From NCBI GenBank assembly GCA_000697335.1, contig JNEM01006156.1, positions 1-13,422 of the forward strand: a stretch of 13,422 nucleotides of DNA. The letters are read 5' to 3'. Positions 1 to 6,877 of the stretch are shown in pieces (the stretch's first letter is position 1; each line of letters opens with the position of its first letter). The stretch is from Conidiobolus incongruus B7586 (taxonomy: Eukaryota; Entomophthoromycota; Entomophthoromycetes; Entomophthorales; Conidiobolaceae). Made by a program: the position numbers and the translations under genes. The notes below the pieces were generated by a model. The model ran no database searches. It worked only from the letters and a program-made list of their open reading frames with translations, and was not told the DNA's origin.

Positions 1-83
1 CAGCAATCTAGGGATTGGAATATAAATAACTTCCTCAATGGGGAAACTGTGAAATTACCTTATTAGGATTTACTGATGTTACA

Positions 84-91
84 TGCGTAAT
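84..91 (+). promoter_or_regulatory. TGCGTAAT upstream box of copy 1
   Basis: Exact 8-base TGCGTAAT lying 130 bases before the TATA box of the first family gene. The same 8-mer lies upstream of copies 2, 3 and 4 in the same orientation, and I saw no other exact copy in the window. A related CG-rich stretch, TGCGCGAAAT, follows at 119-128. It is probably a binding site for a shared transcription factor; that role is inferred from conservation and position only. Confidence 0.5.
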
Positions 92-221
92 TGTTAAGGT
101 GCCTATTGTTTAGGTACCTGCGCGAAATGCTCAAGCTAGCTGAGGTTGCATTTAATCAAAGTTTCCACTATGACTGGGTAAAAACATTCCAATATGATAT
201 CATTAAATATCGCGAAAAGTC

Positions 222-230
222 TATAAAAAG
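222..230 (+). promoter_or_regulatory. TATA box of copy 1
   Basis: TATAAAAAG begins 74 bases before the ATG at 296. The other seven family copies carry a TATA-like box 62 to 79 bases before the family start, so this spacing is a conserved part of the cassette. A CGCGAAAA stretch lies just upstream at 211-218. Confidence 0.6.
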
Positions 231-295
231 GAGCCGTAAGAACTTTAACTCATCATCAAATCAAGTTTCAATCATAACAAATTAAAGTATCAAAA

Positions 296-466
296 ATGGC
301 TACCATCGACTTACATCAAATCGCACTTTTCGAAACCTTCACCATCGATCCCAAACTACGTGAACAAACATTTCCAGGATCTTCCAGAAACAGTTTGGAT
401 TCTGCAAAGGAATCAATCGCTAGTTCCAAGTCAAAACGCTCTAAATTTAAGTTACCTTGGTTTTAA
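296..466 (+). CDS. Small FTIDPKLREQ/PWF-family protein, copy 1 (56 aa)
   Basis: A 56-residue protein of unknown function, founding member of the tandem family seen here. The N-terminal core (residues 4-35) contains LHQIA at 6-10, FTIDPKLREQTFPGS at 15-29 and an R-N-S at 31-33. A Ser/Lys linker follows, ending in the basic aromatic tail KFKLPWF at 50-56. There is no signal peptide, membrane segment or cysteine, so an intracellular soluble or membrane-peripheral protein is most likely. The ATG at 296 is chosen because all intact copies begin M-A at this alignment position and the TATA box lies 74 bases upstream. An open frame at 91-285 just upstream is unrelated. A possible polyA signal AATAAA lies 107 bases after the stop. 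Codons 15-56 differ from copy 2 at four bases only, three of them silent, which suggests selection on the protein. The function is not recognised. Confidence 0.82.
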   Translation: MATIDLHQIALFETFTIDPKLREQTFPGSSRNSLDSAKESIASSKSKRSKFKLPWF

Positions 467-572
467 TTGCTAATGTCCCATATGTGAGACAGTTATATTT
501 ATCCTACTGAGTTGTATTTTAATTAATATTTAACATTTGAAATTGATGTATATACCTTATCTATTTTTTATT

Positions 573-578
573 AATAAA
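573..578 (+). terminator. Putative polyA signal of copy 1
   Basis: AATAAA 107 bases after the stop codon. The surrounding 3' flank is conserved after copy 2, where the equivalent site reads CATAAA at 1711-1716. In DNA this AT-rich the hexamer alone is weak evidence; the recurring distance in other copies supports it. Confidence 0.4.
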
Positions 579-1252
579 CTCTTATTATAACCAAAGTATT
601 AATTAATTTACAATTTATCAATATTTTAAAAATATCATCGTTTGTATTTTATCAATTTGCTACTATTTAATATATATATATGATATTTCAATCTAATGAA
701 TTAATGATACAGAATGTCAATTCAAATGTACTGTTGTTATTTTGTATTGTAAAATTATATACAATCGAGTATTAATAGTATTAATAAACGAATATTAATT
801 TTCATTTAATTTAAATATGAAGTCAATATTACACATACACTAGAAGAAAAATTTATATCAATATAACTATTGTAATTCTAGTTGATATTTCGTTAGTGTT
901 ATAGGCAATAGATGACATAGATGAATATATGATTTCATTTCTAAAGCTCTCATAATCTAGTAATCTAAAGGATCTTAGTGATTAAAAGTGCATGATGATA
1001 TAAGAAGATTTACTAAGCATAGTAGCTAAATTCTGTGACATACAATCATATAAAAGAAATTATTACATGGCGATTCTTGCTGTAATTGAAATGAAAATTA
1101 ATTGAAAATCGCAGTCAAATTAATGATTTAGGGAATGTGTTTAATATCACTATATATGGAAGCAATCACAATTAGACTTGTTCTACAATTTAATTGATTG
1201 TTGAATGCCAAACCCTGTATTTCACTATACAAATTATGCAACTTTAAACATC

Positions 1253-1260
1253 TGCGTAAT
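1253..1260 (+). promoter_or_regulatory. TGCGTAAT upstream box of copy 2
   Basis: Exact TGCGTAAT, 99 bases before the TATA box. It continues TTTTC-x-ATATG, a context shared with the box of copy 3 because the two upstream regions are duplicates. A role as a shared activator site is inferred. Confidence 0.5.
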
Positions 1261-1359
1261 TTTCAATATGTTCAGTGATTGGCGGAAATTTACTAGTATT
1301 ACTGGATTACTGATATGATTATTGTAAATTTATGATGTGGAATTTATATCAGAAAACAA

Positions 1360-1367
1360 TATATAAA
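1360..1367 (+). promoter_or_regulatory. TATA box of copy 2
   Basis: TATATAAA followed by GG, 71 bases before the ATG at 1431. It lies downstream of the earlier in-frame ATG at 1332, so that codon is unlikely to be in the transcript. Confidence 0.65.
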
Positions 1368-1430
1368 GGTCTTGATGCCACTATCAAACTCTACGTCAAA
1401 CAATCTATTTATCACTTCATCAATAATCAA

Positions 1431-1601
1431 ATGGCTATTGTCAGTTTACACCAAATTGCTGTCTTTGAAAACTTCACCATCGATCCTAAATTACGTGAAC
1501 AAACATTTCCAGGATCTTCCAGAAACAGTTTAGATTCTGCAAAGGAATCAATCGCTAGTTCCAAGTCAATACGCTCTAAATTTAAGTTACCTTGGTTTTA
1601 A
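1431..1601 (+). CDS. Small FTIDPKLREQ/PWF-family protein, copy 2 (56 aa, mosaic)
   Basis: A 56-residue family member identical to copy 1 at 50 positions. The differences sit at residues 3, 4, 5, 11, 14 and 47. It carries LHQIA at 6-10, FTIDPKLREQTFPGS at 15-29, R-N-S at 31-33 and the tail KFKLPWF at 50-56. The open frame extends back to an ATG at 1332 (89 aa), but that start precedes the TATA box at 1360 and the extra residues have no counterpart in other copies, so 1431 is preferred. The gene is a mosaic: codons 5-17 match copy 3 almost base for base, whereas codons 15-56 and the 3' flank match copy 1. The leader before the ATG (CTTCATCAATAAT) is shared with copy 3. The function is not recognised. 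Confidence 0.82.
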   Translation: MAIVSLHQIAVFENFTIDPKLREQTFPGSSRNSLDSAKESIASSKSIRSKFKLPWF

Positions 1602-2429
1602 TTGCTAATGTCTCATATGTGAGATAGTTATACTTATCCTCTTCTCGAGTTGTATTTTATTAATATTTAGCACATGCTGTTGATGTATATACTTTATTTA
1701 TTTTTTTATTCATAAACTTTTATTATAATAACTATATTATTTTTTCAAATTTTCTATATCACCATGTTTTTATTATCATTTTTGATTTTTATTTCATTGA
1801 GATTATAACAAATTAGTACATATTTTAGAGTTTATATTCAATATTACTAAATCTATTGGCTACTTTTATGATTATTTAGAATATATAAATTTATATTATT
1901 TAAATTATAACAAGTCAATATTACTATTATCTTTGTTTTTGGAAAAATGTTCAGCTTATTAAATTTGAGCTTTAAATATATCAATTTATAATTATTTATT
2001 AATATGCTTAATAATCGAATATTATCAAAGTACTTGTTAAGTTATTGTTGATAAAATTATTGTGCAACCTATTTTATATTATATTATAATTACATCTAAT
2101 ACATGATATTATTCACCAACACTTCATTGTGTATAATAATCTAAAGAGAATTAGTAATTAATAAGGTGAAGTGATGATATGAAATTTATGAAGTAACTAA
2201 ATTCTGTGGCATACGAGCATATAATACAAATTAATTCTTGGCAATTCCTGCTCAAATGAAATTGATTAAAAATTGCAGTCAAATTAGCACATCGGGAAAT
2301 GTGATTAAAGTTACTATATATAGGAGAAATACTAAATTTCCTTTTGTTTCCCCTCCAATTTTTCTCCAATGCCAATCCCTCAAGTTTAATTGCCTGTTTC
2401 AGTTATTCAATTATGTAACTTATATATTC

Positions 2430-2437
2430 TGCGTAAT
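2430..2437 (+). promoter_or_regulatory. TGCGTAAT upstream box of copy 3
   Basis: Exact TGCGTAAT lying 326 bases before the TATA box, far beyond the 99 to 130 seen for copies 1, 2 and 4. Subtracting the putative insertion and its target duplication (214 bases) gives 112, back within the family range. Confidence 0.5.
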
Positions 2438-2460
2438 TTTCTATATGATTGTTGATTAAT

Positions 2461-2665
2461 GAAAAATCTTGCAACTAATAGGATTTAGAACCCCTAATGA
2501 TCTTCGAAGATCAGAGAATTATGTTCATGTCTCAAAAGATATTGAACTTTGATTTAATTTTATATGAAAAATACATATTTTTGATAAATTCATATACTTT
2601 ATGTTTGGGTATTAAGAAAGTTCTTTTTGCTTCAGATATTATCTGGGGTTCTGAGAAATGGTGGT
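2461..2665. mobile_element. Candidate small nonautonomous DNA element in copy 3 promoter
   Basis: A segment of about 205 bases with no counterpart in the otherwise homologous upstream region of copy 2. It is flanked by a perfect 9-base direct repeat TTGATTAAT at 2452-2460 and 2666-2674, as a target-site duplication would be. Nine bases is the size made by Mutator-like elements. Inside, close to each edge, is an 8-base GC-containing inverted repeat, AGAACCCC at 2487-2494 and GGGGTTCT at 2645-2652, and a perfect 16-base palindrome lies at 2498-2513. The outermost bases are not inverted repeats of each other, so the exact ends and family are uncertain. It has no coding capacity. A simple indel of non-mobile origin is the alternative. 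Confidence 0.4.
2498..2513. repeat. Perfect 16-base palindrome in the copy 3 insertion
   Basis: TGATCTTCGAAGATCA reads the same on both strands. It lies inside the segment that separates the upstream box from the TATA box of copy 3. It could be a protein-binding dyad or simply part of the inserted element. Confidence 0.55.
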
Positions 2666-2763
2666 TTGATTAATAACGAGTATTTACGAATAACTAATAT
2701 GTTTATTGTAAAATACATAAGTGGTAATTTGCATTGGAGAATTTATTTAATGACAGAATTTAG

Positions 2764-2771
2764 TATATAAA
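2764..2771 (+). promoter_or_regulatory. TATA box of copy 3
   Basis: TATATAAA 69 bases before the ATG at 2833, the same arrangement as in the other copies. Confidence 0.65.
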
Positions 2772-2832
2772 TACTGAATAGTTACCATGAGATTCTTGAT
2801 CAAATTAAATCTATTACTTCATCAATAATTCA

Positions 2833-3054
2833 ATGGCTGGCATCAGTTTACACCAAATTGCTGTCTTTGAAAACTTCACCATTGATCCTAAACAGCGTGA
2901 AATTACATTTCCAAGATCTGGAAAAAATAGTATGGAATCTACAACTTCAATCTCTACAATAGGATCCAAGAGCTCTTTAATCTCAACATCTACTATTTCA
3001 TCCATGAAATCTAAGTTGAAGTTGAAGTTGAAGTTGAAACTTCCTTGGCTTTAA
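2833..3054 (+). CDS. Small FTIDPKLREQ/PWF-family protein, copy 3 (73 aa, expanded tail)
   Basis: The longest member, 73 residues. It has LHQIAVFENFTIDPK at 6-20, then Q-R-E-I in place of L-R-E-Q, FPRSG instead of FPGS, and K-N-S at 31-33. The linker is expanded into a Ser/Thr/Ile-rich stretch (about residues 35-60). The basic tail is lengthened to four Lys-Leu pairs by a perfect (AAGTTG)x4 tract, followed by a further Lys-Leu and ending P-W-L. ATG 2833 is the family start and sits 69 bases after the TATA box. The 5' third is nearly identical to copy 2. A 63-aa open frame on the opposite strand at 2814-3005 is a shadow. The long insertion between box and TATA might weaken or change expression of this copy. 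The function is not recognised. Confidence 0.8.
   Translation: MAGISLHQIAVFENFTIDPKQREITFPRSGKNSMESTTSISTIGSKSSLISTSTISSMKSKLKLKLKLKLPWL
3013..3036 (+). repeat. (AAGTTG)x4 hexamer tract coding Lys-Leu repeats
   Basis: Four perfect AAGTTG units in the coding frame of copy 3. They lengthen the conserved K-x-K tail without breaking frame, probably by replication slippage, and could vary between individuals. Confidence 0.85.
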
Positions 3055-3800
3055 TGATTATCTTCAAACCATTTTTTCTAATTCATGTTTTAAAATGAAA
3101 TTTGTATAATATTTTATATATTACATAATAAAATCGAATACATTATAAAATTTAAATTTAATGATGCTCTTAATATTTATAACGAGATCTTGAAAATATT
3201 ATTTCAATATAATTTATCAGATATTTTTTAACTTTTTTTTCAATAATATACTGTAAGAATCTATTTACCTTCAAGATGCGATATAAATATATAAAACTAT
3301 TATATCAATTGACATATCAAAAATAAATAGATATTTTACTTTGTTAGACATATAATTCTAACATCATTGATAATTTGGTACTCTCCCGACAAATCAAATA
3401 TTAAATAAATTAAAATATGCTATGAATTATAGATCAATATATTGATAATATTCAAACAGGAAATAATGAATAAATCAATATAAAATAAAATAATATAATA
3501 TTCTATAAGTTTGTATTCATAAAAGCTGACTATAATATTGGATGTTCTAAGAAATATCCATTATAGTTAATATTTATTAATTAGTAAGAATTAGTAAACT
3601 ATAAACAAACAAAGCATATTTGAATCAAATGAACTTGGCAATGTGTATATAAAATTTTTGATTATAACTAACTCTGCCAGATTTGGTAATAATTCAAACA
3701 GATTACCTTTTATTACCTGTTCTGAAATCTTTCGAGATACAATTGAAATTCCGGTTTCAAGTAATCAAATTAAAGTAACAAATAATCTGCGCAAAAGTTG
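3055..3800. other. Spacer between copies 3 and 4
   Basis: AT-rich spacer without a supportable gene. Apart from the polyA signal near its start it ends at the CG-containing promoter region of copy 4. I could not align it convincingly with the spacers between copies 1-2 and 2-3, so it is either older or has a different origin. Confidence 0.5.
3127..3132 (+). terminator. Putative polyA signal of copy 3
   Basis: AATAAA 73 bases after the stop codon, similar in position to the signals of other copies. Confidence 0.35.
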
Positions 3801-3808
3801 TGCGTAAT
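3801..3808 (+). promoter_or_regulatory. TGCGTAAT upstream box of copy 4
   Basis: Exact TGCGTAAT 121 bases before the TATA box, preceded ten bases earlier by a related TGCGCAAAA at 3788-3796. The surrounding spacer is not an obvious duplicate of the copy 2/3 upstream region, so survival of the box here argues for function rather than mere recent copying. Confidence 0.55.
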
Positions 3809-3929
3809 AAGCATGAGTAAAATTGACTGAGCTGAATTTACAGAGTAATAATATTGAATATTACCTTATATGTGAATTTAGATTAAATAATTATAAGTAA
3901 ATCAGTAATTATATTTGAGTCGAAATTAA

Positions 3930-3937
3930 TATATAAA
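3930..3937 (+). promoter_or_regulatory. TATA box of copy 4
   Basis: TATATAAA followed by GACCC, 73 bases before the ATG at 4003. Confidence 0.65.
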
Positions 3938-4002
3938 GACCCTATCTTACTAGTTATGTATCACCAAATATCAATTTATCGAATTCTAACAATAGTTATC
4001 AA

Positions 4003-4176
4003 ATGGCTGCTATCAGTTTACAACAAATCGCTACTTTGGAAAACTTTACTATTGATCCCAAACTCCGTGAACAAACATTCCCAGGATCTGGAAGGAATAG
4101 CATGGAATCTACAACTTCAACTTCTACTCATAGATCCAAGAGATCAGTGCTCAAATTTAAGTTTCCTTGGTTTTAG
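4003..4176 (+). CDS. Small FTIDPKLREQ/PWF-family protein, copy 4 (57 aa)
   Basis: A 57-residue member. It has LQQIA at 6-10, FTIDPKLREQTFPGS at 15-29, R-N-S at 31-33, a Ser/Thr linker (STTSTST) and a basic tail ending KFKFPWF at 51-57. A longer open frame in another phase (3956-4186) overlaps it, but that frame has no family similarity. The family frame starts at the ATG at 4003 exactly where the others do, 73 bases after the TATA box. The ATG context is AAATGGC, shared by several copies. A polyA signal candidate lies 90 bases after the stop. The linker resembles copy 3 (MESTTS) more than copies 1 and 2, placing 3 and 4 in one subgroup. The function is not recognised. Confidence 0.82.
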   Translation: MAAISLQQIATLENFTIDPKLREQTFPGSGRNSMESTTSTSTHRSKRSVLKFKFPWF

Positions 4177-5182
4177 CCTTCTATGAGATCCCTTAAAAAT
4201 TGTCTATAAATCATGGTCCACTAATGAATTTGTATATATGTTAACCTGTATTTTTATCTAGTAAAAATAAATAAATAATATTAAAGAAAACATTTTTGAT
4301 AATTGAATTTATGAATGTTTTTTATAGCTTTGATTGAATAAACAAACTAATTGTATTAATATCAGATGCTATTTCAATTTTAAATGAAATCGACTTTCCA
4401 TAACATTGCTTTATGTCATTTGACAGTTCATACGATATTGAATTTGCTTTATATTAGCAAATAATTTATTGATTGATGTCATTTTTATGAATGCGCTGTT
4501 TGTCATTAACATTTCACAATAATTTTACAAAAATTTCAATTTCACCTAATAAAATTTTTATTCTTTATTAATGATACCTATGCGCTAATATACATCAAAA
4601 TACAATATATTCTATTACTCTAAATTGCTTTTTACATATTTTGTTGTAGCAATATAAGATTAATATATCAAAATAGTTATCAGTTTATATATGTTAAATA
4701 TGCCAAACTATAGCAATAAATCAACTTGAAACTATTAGGGTTCAACATTAGATCAATTTTAAAGTGGTAACAATATTTCAAAATTCAAAATTTACACTTA
4801 GGCACAGATTAATTAATTCAGATGTTCTATACTAAACTATTCCTAGTAATGAAAACGATCTTGTTTTGATTTTAGTTATTCTCAGGTTAATCAAACCAAA
4901 TGATGATTTTGAAATGAATTTCGCAGCGTATTCAATTTAACCCTAATATATTACGCGAAATATGTGATTAATGATAAATTACTTTCCTGTAATTACCCTT
5001 ATAGATTTTAAAAATTCAATTGCGTTTCTTTTCTCTATTAACACTTACTAATGAAGAATAATCTTTGTAAAATAAATTAGCTTTTTGGCATAAGGAACAG
5101 TAAATTAATGTTATCATCATATATTACTATTCAGCTCAAATAGCCGCGTGAAAATTAATAACGAAGTTTAGGTAATCTGACA
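4177..5182. other. Spacer between copy 4 and the copy 5 relic
   Basis: About 1 kb of AT-rich spacer without a supportable gene. It contains the copy 4 polyA signal near its start. At 4950-4957 there is ATTACGCG, which carries GCGTAAT on the minus strand, that is, the family box core in inverted orientation upstream of copy 5. Confidence 0.5.
4266..4271 (+). terminator. Putative polyA signal of copy 4
   Basis: AATAAA, immediately repeated as AATAAATAAATAA, 90 bases after the stop. Confidence 0.4.
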
Positions 5183-5190
5183 TATAAAAT
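5183..5190 (+). promoter_or_regulatory. Residual TATA box of copy 5 relic
   Basis: TATAAAAT 62 bases before the position of the lost start codon of the copy 5 pseudogene. It is the weakest sequence match among the plus-strand copies and the shortest spacing. Confidence 0.4.
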
Positions 5191-5244
5191 AATCATGAAA
5201 AATCTCACTATATCTTCATCAAATAGCAATTTATTAATTATCAA

Positions 5245-5410
5245 ATTGCTGACATTAGTTTACATCGAATCGCCACTTTGGAAAACATTACTATTTATCC
5301 CAAGTGAGACTTCATCCACTGAATCGAATTGTAATGATATTAACTTTGCAACAAGCTTCACTCCTATCATAAGGTCTATAAAAATGTTCAAATTCTTTGT
5401 TATAGTCTTA
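5245..5410 (+). pseudogene. Decayed family member, copy 5
   Basis: This stretch aligns base by base with copy 4. The start is changed from ATG to ATT at 5245-5247. The conceptual frame then keeps A-D-I-S-L-H-R-I-A-T-L-E-N-I-T-I-Y-P-K and stops at TGA (5305-5307) where the conserved L-R-E should begin. The segment coding REQTFPGS is shortened and scrambled. The tail region (from about 5350 to 5410) is still recognisable against the tail of copy 4 but is no longer in frame. Upstream sequence also resembles the copy 4 leader (TTATCAAAT). An 85-aa open frame at 5195-5452 runs through it in the same shadow phase that is open over copy 4; it lacks every family motif and is probably not a protein. 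It is a plain host-gene relic at the inner end of the plus-strand arm. Confidence 0.8.
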
Positions 5411-5952
5411 TTTAATATCATTTATTATCATATTATGCATTTTTCCATTTAATGTGGATTATGATATGGCATTTCTAGAGAACTTAAATAAAATTTAAAA
5501 TAGCTAATAATTGTAAGATGCATTGAAGCTTTATAGATAATTTTAATTGTATATTATTTAAAATTAACATATTGTTGCTATCTTCAGTAAGGTAATAACA
5601 AGTTATCAAAAACAACCTTTGAATTTTTATTGTGATACATATTTTATATGGATGAATTTTTACGTTTATTCTGATATTTTTCAAGTTGAGCTATATTTGA
5701 ATGAACATATCATGATCAAAAGGGCATATTTAAAATATTTGTATAATTTTGATTTGATAAAAATTGATAGTTGAAGGAAATTAAATTGGTTTTTTACCCA
5801 TTATATATCTCAAAATGTAATATGAAATATATAAAAAAATTAAAAAGTTAGCGAAGAGTAAAGAAATGAGATAATATTATAGATTCAAGTTATAATATGA
5901 GCATGCAAAAGAAAGTATGAAAAAGGAGATTAAAAATAATAAAGTTGATACT
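5411..5952. other. Spacer between copy 5 relic and tRNA gene
   Basis: AT-rich sequence with no supportable gene. A 66-aa open frame on the minus strand (5484-5684) has no recognisable motif, family similarity or positioned TATA box and is of a length expected by chance at this composition. Confidence 0.5.
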
Positions 5953-5956
5953 AAAA
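5953..5956 (-). terminator. Pol III terminator of tRNA-Gln
   Basis: A TTTT run on the minus strand four bases after the last tRNA base, the usual RNA polymerase III stop signal. Confidence 0.6.
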
Positions 5957-5960
5957 CAAA

Positions 5961-6031
5961 GCTCTGCCTGAGAATCGAACTCAGATCGCAGGATTCAAAG
6001 TCCTGAGTGCTAACCATTACACCAGCGGAGC
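5961..6031 (-). tRNA. tRNA-Gln, anticodon UUG
   Basis: A 71-base cloverleaf on the minus strand. The anticodon stem CAGGA/TCCTG encloses loop CTTTGAA with anticodon TTG at 5996-5998, read as glutamine (CAA). The D arm is GTGTAATGGTTAGCAC, including an A-box-like TGGTGTAATGG. The T arm CTGAG-TTCGATT-CTCAG contains the B box GTTCGATTC. There is no intron and no encoded CCA. The acceptor stem GCTCCGC/GCAGAGC has one C-A mismatch at pair 5-68; a T at position 5 would pair perfectly. All other stems are intact, so it is probably functional, though an ageing duplicate is possible. CAA is by far the commonest Gln codon in the neighbouring genes. It lies in the gap between the two opposing arms of the gene family. 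Confidence 0.93.
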
Positions 6032-6394
6032 ATATTAAGCTAATAACTTGATTCATTTTGATTGGTAATTAATAATAATATTATATTATTATATTATTAG
6101 TATATTTTAGTTTATTTCAATGATCTTATACATCTCAGTCCAAAACTCCGATTTTATACATTGTTAATTTTATCATAAAAATATTATAACTCAAAATAAT
6201 CATTTTCAATGCTACTCATTTGACACTATTAAAATTCAAATGTTTGTTTCTCTGCTTAGAATATACCATATGCTCATAAATACAGTTTCAATATAAAATA
6301 TTAAATACGTATTGATTATTCAAACTGAAAATATTGATGTAATAAATAATATGTTTGAAAATTTGAAAATACAATTTTAATAAAACCAGTGTTT
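6032..6394. other. Spacer between tRNA gene and copy 6
   Basis: AT-rich sequence, opening with an ATA/TTA-rich run at about 6067-6105. I see no gene or family remnant. Confidence 0.5.
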
Positions 6395-6400
6395 TTTATT
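6395..6400 (-). terminator. Putative polyA signal of copy 6
   Basis: AATAAA on the minus strand, about 115 bases beyond the stop of copy 6, close to the distance found for copies 1 and 7. Confidence 0.35.
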
Positions 6401-6514
6401 TTGATCATATTTATTAATTAATTTAAGTAATATAAATGCATCTGTTAGGCGATGTTTCAAAATGATATTTACAAGAATTGTTTTGACGTCGGCTTACAAT
6501 AAAGGCTAGAGGGA

Positions 6515-6685
6515 TTAAAACCATGGGAATTTGAGCTTAAAATGCTTAGATTCGGATTTTTGATAAGATCCTGAAGATAATTCTAAACTGCTTCTAGCAG
6601 ATCCTGGAAACTCTTGCTCACGCAATTTAGGATCAATAGTAAAAGTTTCAAAGAGGGCGATTTGCTGTAAACTGATAGTGGCCAT
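6515..6685 (-). CDS. Small FTIDPKLREQ/PWF-family protein, copy 6 (56 aa)
   Basis: A 56-residue member on the minus strand. It has LQQIALFETFTIDPKLREQ at 6-24, FPGS at 26-29, R-S-S at 31-33 followed by L-E, a linker rich in Ser (LSSGSYQKSES) and a tail HFKLKFPWF at 48-56. It matches copy 7 at 43 of 56 positions. The shared A-R-S-S-L-E and K-F-P-W-F features define a minus-strand subgroup. ATG 6685 (context AAATGGCC) is the family start, 72 bases after the TATA box. The gene converges on the tRNA gene and the plus-strand arm. It has no signal peptide or membrane helix. The function is not recognised. Confidence 0.82.
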   Translation of the reverse strand: MATISLQQIALFETFTIDPKLREQEFPGSARSSLELSSGSYQKSESKHFKLKFPWF

Positions 6686-6749
6686 TTTATCTGTAGTTAT
6701 TTATAAGTAATGTGTTCAAACTGATAATCATCATTCACCAAAGCATCCC

Positions 6750-6757
6750 TTTATATA
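6750..6757 (-). promoter_or_regulatory. TATA box of copy 6
   Basis: TATATAAA followed by GGG on the minus strand, 72 bases before the ATG. A palindromic TGCGCA lies 15 bases further upstream at 6773-6778. Confidence 0.65.
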
Positions 6758-6869
6758 CGCCAAAATAACCAATGCGCAGATATTTACTATTAGTCATATT
6801 AGTAATTGAATATAGTATATCATTCAGTTTATAAGTAGATTTGGGTATGTGAATATTTTAACCAATTTG

Positions 6870-6877
6870 ATTACGTA
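6870..6877 (-). promoter_or_regulatory. Variant upstream box of copy 6 (TACGTAAT)
   Basis: On the minus strand TACGTAAT, one base from the TGCGTAAT box of the plus-strand copies. It lies 112 bases before the TATA box, inside their 99 to 130 range. The match is suggestive; an ACGTAA core could also be a bZIP-type site. Confidence 0.35.

Larger units (their letters stand above)
467..1430 (+). repeat. Spacer unit between copies 1 and 2 (duplicated as 1602-2832)
   Basis: This gene-free spacer is homologous to the spacer between copies 2 and 3. The first about 125 bases (3' flank of copy 1) align clearly with 1602-1735. The stretch from 961 to about 1280 aligns with 2137 to about 2460, sharing blocks such as TAATCTAAAG, CTAAATTCTGTG and CAGTCAAATTA. 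The middle part aligns only weakly. Both spacers therefore descend from one ancestral interval. Apart from the polyA signal and the copy 2 promoter I see no gene in it. Confidence 0.65.
1602..2832 (+). repeat. Spacer unit between copies 2 and 3 (duplicate of 467-1430)
   Basis: Second instance of the ancestral spacer. Its 3' flank begins TTGCTAATGTC and keeps CATATGTGAGA as after copy 1, and 2137-2460 repeats the upstream region of copy 2. It is 1231 bases against 964 for the first spacer. Most of the excess is explained by an insertion of about 205 bases plus a 9-base direct repeat near 2452-2674. Open frames around 2151-2459 on both strands fall within this duplicated noncoding flank and I do not regard them as genes. 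Confidence 0.65.

Noticed and set aside
91-285. 64-aa open frame upstream of copy 1
   Set aside because: It spans the TATA box and CG-rich promoter sequence of copy 1 and has no family similarity; length is ordinary for chance at this composition.
1332-1430. 33-residue N-terminal extension of copy 2
   Set aside because: Its ATG lies upstream of the TATA box at 1360 and the extension has no counterpart in other copies.
2151-2459. Overlapping 73-74 aa open frames on both strands
   Set aside because: They lie in spacer DNA that is a duplicate of 961-1280, where no corresponding frame is open.
2814-3005. 63-aa minus-strand open frame
   Set aside because: Antisense shadow of the copy 3 coding region.
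3956-4186. 76-aa open frame over copy 4
   Set aside because: Out of phase with the family frame at 4003-4176, which holds all conserved motifs.
5195-5452. 85-aa open frame over copy 5
   Set aside because: Same shadow phase as the one over copy 4; the family frame beneath has lost its start and carries a stop, so the long frame is a by-product of decay.
5484-5684. 66-aa minus-strand open frame
   Set aside because: Ile/Lys-rich, no motif, no positioned promoter signals.
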